Source: SIAJ01 sp036266155 (GTDB lineage Bacteria > Planctomycetota > Planctomycetia > Gemmatales > Gemmataceae). Taken from it: DNA of 13,429 nt. Within the stretch, counting starts at the first letter, position 1. Each line of letters opens with the position of its first letter. The notes beneath the pieces were generated by a model. That model saw only the letters and a list, made by a program, of their open reading frames with translations, was not told the origin of the DNA and did not search any database. The position numbers were made by a program, and so were the translations under genes. Positions 1-4,749 of this stretch are shown here, piece by piece. The stretch covers positions 1-13,429 of the forward strand of contig DATANR010000249.1 in the NCBI GenBank assembly GCA_036266155.1. Reading direction: 5' to 3'.

Positions 1-15
1 TAATGGCATCGAAAA

Positions 16-48
16 CATCATCGGGCCGCTCACGCGGCTCCGCTCGCC
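16..48 (+). repeat. GC-rich interspersed repeat, copy 1
   Basis: This 33-nt stretch recurs in inverted orientation at 13397-13429 with a single mismatch (position 19). The core at 20-48 is identical over 29 nt. It contains a small hairpin: positions 23-29 pair with 34-40 (7 bp including one G-U) around the loop TCAC at 30-33. It lies upstream of ispE in the direction of ispE transcription. The other copy also lies upstream of, and reads toward, its neighbouring gene. It is probably a dispersed genomic repeat. Whether it acts as a transcript-end or leader structure cannot be told from two copies. Confidence 0.7.
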
Positions 49-94
49 GCTGACCACATTTCCCATTTTTTCCAAATTCCGGCCAAAGACGCAC

Positions 95-124
95 TTGACG
101 CCGCCCGTGTCACTTGTGTACTAT
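95..124 (+). promoter_or_regulatory. Candidate sigma70-type promoter for ispE-spoVG
   Basis: A -35-like TTGACG (95-100) is followed after 18 nt by a -10-like TACTAT (119-124). These match the consensus at 5 of 6 and 4 of 6 positions. Transcription would start near 131 and give a leader of about 130 nt before the ATG at 264. A TTG start at 114, which would give the longest open frame, falls inside this element and is therefore unlikely. Planctomycete promoter consensus is poorly known, so this is a pattern match only. Confidence 0.4.
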
Positions 125-263
125 CCGCCCACTTACTGAGATTCACACCCGGGTTAGAGGCAGCGGGTCGCCCCCTGCCCCACCCAACCAGGGACGGTTC
201 GGGAATCATGTCGTCGCCGACTCACGGACGGGCTCTCGTTACCCCCATCCGTCGCGTTCTCCG

Positions 264-1184
264 ATGATCCACCGCCACGGCCCCACTGCCGCGGGCGTCG
301 ATCCCCTACTTCCTGGCGCCGTGCGAATTCAGGCCTTCGCCAAGGTCAACCTCTTCCTCGAGGTGCTGGGTCGACGGCTGGATGGATACCACGACATCGC
401 CACGCTGATGCTGGCGATTGATCTGGCGGATGAGTTGGAATTCACGCTCGCCGACGCGGGCGAACTGTCTTTGACATGTGATGATCCGGCACTCACCGTG
501 GGGCCGGAGAATCTGGTCCTCCGAGCCGCGAGCAGGCTACGTGAGGAAACCGGAAGCACGCTGGGCGTCCGCATTCACTTGCGGAAGCGAATTCCCTGGG
601 CCGCGGGCCTGGGCGGCGGGTCGAGCGACGCGGCGGCAGCCCTGGAGGGGCTGAATGAATTATGGAAGCTGGGCCTGTCCCCGGCGGCCCTGGCGCGAAT
701 CGGCGCGACGATCGGCAGCGATGTGCCGTTCTTCCTGAACGGCCCGGCGGCATGGTGTACGGGCCGCGGCGAAGTGATCGAGCCGGCGGCGATCGGGCAG
801 CCGCTTGATCTGGTGCTCGTGAAGCCGCCGGCCGGCCTTGCCACCGCGGCTGTGTACAAGCGGCTCAAGGCGCCGGCAAAGCCGGAGAGTGGATCGGTTG
901 CCCGGAACGCACTGGCGAACGGTGAGGTGGAGACCCTGGGTCGAGCGCTGTTCAATCGGCTCCAGGAGCCGGCTTTTGAATTGGAGCCGAGCGTCGCTGA
1001 GATCTTTCGCCAGGTACAGTCGTCCAGCGCCGCTGGATGTTTGATGTCGGGTTCGGGATCGAGCGTCTTTGCCTTGTGTCGGAATTCCTCGGACGCCCGG
1101 CAGGTGCATGATGACCTGTCACGCGGGTGGGCCTCCGGAGGCGAGTTATCACCCCGCGTTTTTCTCGTTCGGAGCCGGCCCTGA
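264..1184 (+). CDS. ispE: 4-diphosphocytidyl-2-C-methyl-D-erythritol kinase
   Basis: IspE is a cytoplasmic GHMP-family kinase. It phosphorylates the 2-hydroxyl of CDP-methylerythritol with ATP, the fourth step of the methylerythritol phosphate route to isoprenoids. Counting from ATG 264 (306 aa; E. coli IspE is 283), the sequence shows the N-terminal AKVNLFLEVLGRRLDGYH segment with the catalytic-type Lys27. It also shows the glycine-rich ATP loop PWAAGLGGGSSDAAAAL at 111-127, Asp153 in IGSDVPFFL, and the C-terminal GHMP motif GCLMSGSGSS at 258-267. All key residues are present, so it should be active. The start is uncertain because no clear ribosome binding site precedes ATG 264. GTG 321 is an alternative just before the conserved region, and the frame is also open further upstream to a TTG at 114. 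It ends 31 nt before spoVG, which suggests cotranscription. Confidence 0.95.
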   Translation: MIHRHGPTAAGVDPLLPGAVRIQAFAKVNLFLEVLGRRLDGYHDIATLMLAIDLADELEFTLADAGELSLTCDDPALTVGPENLVLRAASRLREETGSTLGVRIHLRKRIPWAAGLGGGSSDAAAALEGLNELWKLGLSPAALARIGATIGSDVPFFLNGPAAWCTGRGEVIEPAAIGQPLDLVLVKPPAGLATAAVYKRLKAPAKPESGSVARNALANGEVETLGRALFNRLQEPAFELEPSVAEIFRQVQSSSAAGCLMSGSGSSVFALCRNSSDARQVHDDLSRGWASGGELSPRVFLVRSRP

Positions 1185-1204
1185 GCGTCTGCCACAGGAA
1201 ACAT

Positions 1205-1210
1205 GGAGGA
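1205..1210 (+). promoter_or_regulatory. Ribosome binding site of spoVG
   Basis: GGAGGA lies 5 nt before ATG 1216. It is the strongest Shine-Dalgarno sequence in the window. It fixes the spoVG start at 1216 and rules out the longer in-frame extension, which overlaps ispE. Confidence 0.75.
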
Positions 1211-1215
1211 CCACG

Positions 1216-1803
1216 ATGGTCATCACGGAAGTCCGCATCAAGCTGGTCGCGGAAAACAACGAGCGTCTGATGGCTTTCTGCTCGCTGACTCTCGACAACG
1301 CGTTCGTCATCCGCGATTTGAAGATCATCGAGGGCACCAAGGGCCTGTTCGTGGCCATGCCCAGTCGCAAGCTCACCGACCGCTGTGGTCGCTGCGGCTG
1401 CAAGAATCACCTCCGCTCGCGTTACTGCAACGGCTGCGGCGGGCATCTGGATGAAAACCGGGCCCCGCGTGACCATGATGGTCGGGCCAAGCTGCACGCC
1501 GACATCGCTCACCCGATCAACAGCTCGTGCCGCGAGGTCATGCAGGTCGCGATCATCAAGGCGTACCAGGACGAACGCGAACGGGCCAAACTCCCGGGTT
1601 ACGTTTGCACGTACGACGACTACGATGGCGGCGACTTCGATTACGATCACGCACCGTCGTACGCCGGCGCCGTCGCGGGCAACCATCGACCGGGCTATCG
1701 GGCGCACGGCGGGCATCAGCCCGTGACGCGTGGGACGCACATTGCTCAGGAAAAGGGAGTCGGGGCAGCCAAGAAATCGGACGAATTTGGGGCAGGGATG
1801 TGA
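1216..1803 (+). CDS. spoVG: SpoVG-family regulator with zinc-ribbon insertion
   Basis: SpoVG proteins are small nucleic-acid-binding regulators, best known from Firmicutes, where they bind DNA or RNA and affect cell division, sporulation and virulence genes. The conserved core is clear: EVRIKL near the N-terminus, then SLTLDNAFVIRDLKII (23-38), KGLFVAMPSRK (42-52) and DIAHPINSS (96-104). Classical SpoVG is about 95 aa with the last two blocks nearly adjacent; this protein has 195 aa. About 43 extra residues (53-95) separate them and contain Cys57, Cys60, Cys62, Cys71 and Cys74, in a CxxCxC...CxxC zinc-ribbon pattern. A tail of about 65 residues follows the core and includes an acidic-aromatic run (YDDYDGGDFDYDH). 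The inserted ribbon probably adds a nucleic-acid or protein contact; that is inference. The gene follows ispE by 31 nt with a strong ribosome binding site, and a hairpin lies just downstream. Confidence 0.93.
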   Translation: MVITEVRIKLVAENNERLMAFCSLTLDNAFVIRDLKIIEGTKGLFVAMPSRKLTDRCGRCGCKNHLRSRYCNGCGGHLDENRAPRDHDGRAKLHADIAHPINSSCREVMQVAIIKAYQDERERAKLPGYVCTYDDYDGGDFDYDHAPSYAGAVAGNHRPGYRAHGGHQPVTRGTHIAQEKGVGAAKKSDEFGAGM

Positions 1804-1810
1804 TTCAGGA

Positions 1811-1856
1811 GGGGTGTAGGGTATAGGGTTTAGTTCAAACCTATATCCTACACCCC
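1811..1856. terminator. Hairpin between convergent genes, built on a 7-nt period
   Basis: Positions 1811-1827 (ggggtgtagggtatagg) pair with 1840-1856 over 17 bp including one G-U pair, leaving a 12-nt loop. The hairpin sits between the spoVG stop (1803) and the stop of the minus-strand thioredoxin-like gene (1871), so it could end transcription from both sides. There is no long T-tract. The arms are made of heptads (gtgtagg, gtatagg; cctatat, cctacac, cccatac), which suggests a short tandem repeat that folded back on itself. Confidence 0.55.
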
Positions 1857-1870
1857 ATACCCCGTTCAAC

Positions 1871-2428
1871 TTACTTCGACGCTTCCAGAATCATCGGCAC
1901 TTCCGAAACGATCTTCTCGATATCGCTATCCTTCATTTCGCCCTTCTTGAAAGCGTGATTCGCTTTCACCTTCCGGTCGGTGTACAGCACAACCGTGATG
2001 TCGGCGTCCTTGGCTACGTTGTAAGCCTTCGGCCCGGCCGGGTTGTCGATCGCCAGGACCGTCTTCGCAATGGCGGCCTTATCGGCCATCGCCGCGAGTT
2101 CCTTGTCGAGCCCTTCCTTGTCGCTCAGGAACACCACGAACGAACCCATCGACTTGTCCTTGTTCTTCACGGTCGCTTCGTCAATCTTCTTGACGAGCTT
2201 GGCCAACTCGGGGCTGTTCTCGCGGGCGAAGACCATGGCCACCGGATTCTCCCCGTTGACGCAGAACAGGCAGAACTTCTCGCCCTTGTGCTCGCCGGTC
2301 ACGTTCACCGGATGGAACGGGCCGGGGACCTTCTCACCGGTTTGCGGGCCGGACTTCATGTTTTCGGCGTAGGCCGGCAGGGTCAGGGCGGCGGCGACGA
2401 CGGCCGCGACGAACAGACGGAACTTCAT
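1871..2428 (-). CDS. Secreted thioredoxin-like (redoxin-type) protein
   Basis: The 185-aa protein starts at ATG 2428, chosen because AGGAG lies 8 nt upstream and because it begins with a signal peptide (MKFRLFVAAVVAAALTLPAYA, residues 1-21). An in-frame GTG at 2476 would put extra polar residues before the signal peptide. The mature part has a CLFC motif (Cys53, Cys56) in the context GEKFCLFCVNGENPV. Alternating beta-type segments (VAMVFAR, SFVVFLSDKEG, DITVVLYTDRKVKANHAF) and helices follow, in the order of a thioredoxin fold. It is rich in Lys and Asp/Glu and probably acts outside the cytoplasm. The CxxC suggests a redox or metal role, but no partner or substrate is evident. Similar proteins are familiar from planctomycetes. 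It converges with spoVG and diverges from the gene at 2645. Confidence 0.75.
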   Translation of the reverse strand: MKFRLFVAAVVAAALTLPAYAENMKSGPQTGEKVPGPFHPVNVTGEHKGEKFCLFCVNGENPVAMVFARENSPELAKLVKKIDEATVKNKDKSMGSFVVFLSDKEGLDKELAAMADKAAIAKTVLAIDNPAGPKAYNVAKDADITVVLYTDRKVKANHAFKKGEMKDSDIEKIVSEVPMILEASK

Positions 2429-2436
2429 CTCGACGA

Positions 2437-2441
2437 CTCCT
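2437..2441 (-). promoter_or_regulatory. Ribosome binding site of the thioredoxin-like gene
   Basis: On the minus strand AGGAG lies 8 nt before the ATG at 2428. It supports starting the protein directly at its signal peptide rather than at the upstream GTG. Confidence 0.6.
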
Positions 2442-2584
2442 GGTGTTTCCTGGTCCGACCCGGGCTGCGGAACCATTCCGGCTCCGAGGGACCAATATCC
2501 CTGACGCTGCAGGGGTGCCCGGTATTCTATTCATCCAGTCTCATGGGCGACCACCATGAATCATGTTCATCTGGTAACAATCTT

Positions 2585-2613
2585 TTGACGGTCGATGCAC
2601 TGTCGGGTAACAT
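2585..2613 (+). promoter_or_regulatory. Candidate sigma70-type promoter for the gene at 2645
   Basis: TTGACG (2585-2590) and TAACAT (2608-2613) are separated by 17 nt, the ideal spacing. They match the -35 and -10 consensus at 5 of 6 and 4 of 6 positions. Transcription would begin near 2620, leaving about 25 nt before ATG 2645, with a GAGG-like ribosome site around 2634-2638. The divergent thioredoxin-like gene has only a -10-like TAGAAT on the minus strand (2529-2524), without a convincing -35. Confidence 0.5.
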
Positions 2614-2644
2614 CCCAATCTCACCCAACGTCCGAGGGTATTCG

Positions 2645-3244
2645 ATGCGTTACACTCTGACCGTCGTCTTGGCGGCATTCGGATTGAGCCTGCTGCCGGT
2701 CCAGGTGCGTGCCGATGTGCCGCCGCCGGTGCCGGCGCCCAAAGACGTGAAGTTCACAATTGAAGTCGACGAAAAGGCCAAGGGGCCGAAGCTCATACTG
2801 CCCGTCGGGATGACGCGAGCACAGTTCCGGCCGCGCCCCGTTCCCAAGGCGAACCCGGCCAAAGAGAAGGAGCCGGTCGCGATGCTCGAAATCGAAGGGG
2901 ACGACGAAGTTGCACCAGCGCCGCGAAACCCGAATCATCTCATGATCGCCGGCATTGGCATGACGTTGGCCCTGGGTTTCGGCGGCGTCTGGCTGGTGCG
3001 TCGGCCGGGGCGCGGTGGGTCGCGTGGCTTAGTTCTGTTGCTCGTTGCCGGCGTTACGTTGGCCGCGACAACGGTGGTCTGGGCCAATGCCCCTGCGCCG
3101 CCACCACCGCCGAAGAAAGACAAGATTGTGTTGCCGGTGGCCTTCGAAGGAAACGTCAACCTCGAAGTGGTCGTCGCGGGCGATTCGATTCGGTTGATTT
3201 TGGACAAGGAGACGTTGGAGAAGATCAAGAAGGATCATAAATAA
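2645..3244 (+). CDS. Hypothetical secreted/membrane proline-rich protein
   Basis: I do not recognise this 199-aa protein. ATG 2645 is preceded by GAGGG and starts a signal peptide (residues 1-23, ending VRA). A proline-rich stretch (DVPPPVPAPKD, 24-34) and a charged segment follow (about 35-97). Two hydrophobic helices sit at about 98-118 and 128-147, separated by an Arg/Gly-rich loop. A second proline-rich stretch (APAPPPPPKKDK, 149-160) leads to a short C-terminal domain (161-199) with beta-like VAFEGNVNLEVVV and a Lys-rich end. The second helix plus proline-rich stretch resembles the N-terminal arrangement, so an old internal duplication is possible. If residues 1-23 are cleaved, the two helices form a hairpin, with both soluble parts outside the membrane. 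It has its own candidate promoter, and a strong hairpin follows its stop. Confidence 0.75.
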   Translation: MRYTLTVVLAAFGLSLLPVQVRADVPPPVPAPKDVKFTIEVDEKAKGPKLILPVGMTRAQFRPRPVPKANPAKEKEPVAMLEIEGDDEVAPAPRNPNHLMIAGIGMTLALGFGGVWLVRRPGRGGSRGLVLLLVAGVTLAATTVVWANAPAPPPPPKKDKIVLPVAFEGNVNLEVVVAGDSIRLILDKETLEKIKKDHK

Positions 3245-3250
3245 TTCATC

Positions 3251-3293
3251 CAACGTTTAGCGGCGCGACCGCCGGTCGCGCCGCTAAACGTTG
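3251..3293. terminator. Perfect 20-bp inverted repeat (terminator or REP-like element)
   Basis: Positions 3251-3270 and 3274-3293 are exact reverse complements (caacgtttagcggcgcgacc on the left arm) around a 3-nt loop (gcc). The element begins 7 nt after the stop of the gene at 2645 and ends 8 nt before ATG 3302. It should form a very stable RNA hairpin, but no T-run follows on either strand. It could be a transcription terminator, an RNA-stabilising hairpin, or a copy of a dispersed palindromic repeat. Confidence 0.7.
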
Positions 3294-3301
3294 CGAAATT
3301 C

Positions 3302-4306
3302 ATGTCTACAGCCGCACTCGATCAACCTCGAACTTTGTCGTCCGGCCTGCCGCTTGCCAGCGGGCTGATCGCCCTCGCCATCTCGGCTGCTGTTCTCGCC
3401 GGTAGGATGCCGATTGCTTTTTCGATCGCCACGGTCTTTCTCTTCGCGGGCCCGCACAACTGGCTGGAGGCCCGCTACATCCTCGGCCGGTTGCCGGCCC
3501 GTGCGGGCAAGTTGTGGAGCTTCTTTACCGTGTCGTTAGTTGGTATCGTCGGTCTGACAGCGGCATTCGCTTACATTCCGTCTTATCTCGGTAGACCGTC
3601 GGCGATCCTCGAAGCCGATTCGCTTTATGCCGGCTGGAACACGGCTTTTTTGCTTTGGGCCGCAACGCTTGTCTGGATGCGTTCGCGAACGAACCCCCGG
3701 TTCGACGGCGGCTGGGTCTGGCCGCTTGCTTTCTTGTTGATCGCCGGCGTTTGGCTGCGGCCGTTCGCGCTCAGCGTGGCCCTGGTCTATTTGCACCCGC
3801 TGATGGCGTTGTGGTTACTCGATCGCGAACTCCGGCGGTCGCACCCGGCGTGGCGACCGGCGTACCACGCGTGTTTGCTCGCGATCCCATTGCTAATGGG
3901 CCTTCTGTTCTGGCGGCTGCACGACGCGCTCCCATTAATTTCGGACGACCCTGTTTCGCTGGCGATCGCGCAACACGCGGGCGACTGGTATCTGACGGGG
4001 ATTTCCAATCATTTTCTCGTAGCGGCTCACACTTTTCTGGAAACCGTGCACTACGGTGTGTGGATCATTTTGATCCCGCTCGTTGGTTATCGATCCAAGC
4101 CGTGGCAACTTGACACGATTCCCGTCGCTCGACGCGGCGGCGGCTGGCGCACCGGTGTCATCGCTCTCCTTCTCATCGGGCTGCTTCTGGTTTCAGTCCT
4201 TTGGGTCTGTTTTGCGCTCGACTATGGAACCACCCGATACGTTTACTTTGTCGTGGCATTGCTGCACGTGCTTGCCGAGGGGCCATTCCTCCTGCGGATG
4301 ATTTGA
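3302..4306 (+). CDS. Multi-pass membrane protein of unknown function
   Basis: The 334-aa protein has about eight to nine hydrophobic segments (roughly 15-33, 35-50, 70-92, 112-126, 138-152, 155-173, 188-204, 236-262, 284-306, 312-330), so it is an integral membrane protein without a separate cleaved signal. Distinctive motifs are GPHNWLEARYILGRLP (50-65) after the second segment, a His/Glu cluster HTFLETVHYGVW (243-254), and LLHVLAEGPFLLRMI at the C-terminus. His52, His237, His243, His250, His322, Glu56, Glu247 and Glu326 lie in or near membrane segments, as seen in membrane metal enzymes, but I cannot assign a family. ATG 3302 lacks a Shine-Dalgarno sequence because the 20-bp hairpin occupies that position. 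ATG 3407 is an alternative but would cut into the first helix. The stop is 1 nt from the next start, which indicates translational coupling. Confidence 0.8.
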   Translation: MSTAALDQPRTLSSGLPLASGLIALAISAAVLAGRMPIAFSIATVFLFAGPHNWLEARYILGRLPARAGKLWSFFTVSLVGIVGLTAAFAYIPSYLGRPSAILEADSLYAGWNTAFLLWAATLVWMRSRTNPRFDGGWVWPLAFLLIAGVWLRPFALSVALVYLHPLMALWLLDRELRRSHPAWRPAYHACLLAIPLLMGLLFWRLHDALPLISDDPVSLAIAQHAGDWYLTGISNHFLVAAHTFLETVHYGVWIILIPLVGYRSKPWQLDTIPVARRGGGWRTGVIALLLIGLLLVSVLWVCFALDYGTTRYVYFVVALLHVLAEGPFLLRMI

Positions 4307-4307
4307 A

Positions 4308-4703
4308 ATGGATCCGGCGACCGTCCTGCCGATGATGGCCGTCGGCTACTTGATCACCATTTCAATCGAAACGCCGGTCTTGCTGATCGGCGTTTCGAGC
4401 CGTCACCCGATCCGGAATCGACTCTTCGCGGGCGCGTGGCTCACCGCGTGTACGTACCCCGTCGTTTGGCTCGTGCTTCCTCAATGGATCGACACGGGAA
4501 GTCAACGCACTCTCTACCTCGCGATTGCGGAGACATTTGCTCCGGTCGCTGAGTGCTTTCTGTTCTGGCTGGCGTTTGGCAAGACGGAACCGCGAACGCG
4601 CGGAGCAACTTTGCAAGACATGGTGGCCGTCACGGTGGCGAACCTGGCCTCATTTGCCTTCGGTGAGGTGTTCAGCGACTGGATCTGGCGAACCGGCCCA
4701 TAG
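4308..4703 (+). CDS. Small four-helix membrane protein coupled to the upstream gene
   Basis: The protein has 131 aa and four predicted membrane helices (about 5-29, 40-58, 69-91, 103-124). Four glutamates lie within or at the edges of these helices: Glu21 (SIETPVLL), Glu75 and Glu82 (AETFAPVAECFLFW) and Glu120 (FAFGE). A short basic loop, SRHPIRNRLF (31-40), follows the first helix. Buried acids in every helix except the second are unusual for a simple anchor and suggest ion, proton or metal binding; this is inference. ATG 4308 begins one base after the TGA of the 3302 gene, so the two are almost certainly cotranslated and may form one complex. I do not recognise the family. The product is complete, ending 46 nt before the convergent metalloprotease gene. 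Confidence 0.75.
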   Translation: MDPATVLPMMAVGYLITISIETPVLLIGVSSRHPIRNRLFAGAWLTACTYPVVWLVLPQWIDTGSQRTLYLAIAETFAPVAECFLFWLAFGKTEPRTRGATLQDMVAVTVANLASFAFGEVFSDWIWRTGP

Positions 4704-4749
4704 GACCGATAAGTCCCGTGGGCCATATAGGTCCTCTTGCTTGTGCAAC

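Noticed and set aside
952..1869. A 305-codon minus-strand frame over ispE and spoVG.
   Set aside because: It overlaps two confident genes and the intergenic hairpin, has no family resemblance, and would have to start inside the repeat at the convergent junction.
1955..2644. A long upstream extension of the gene at 2645, open for 230 further codons.
   Set aside because: It runs antisense through the thioredoxin-like gene. ATG 2645 has a ribosome site, a promoter and a signal peptide.
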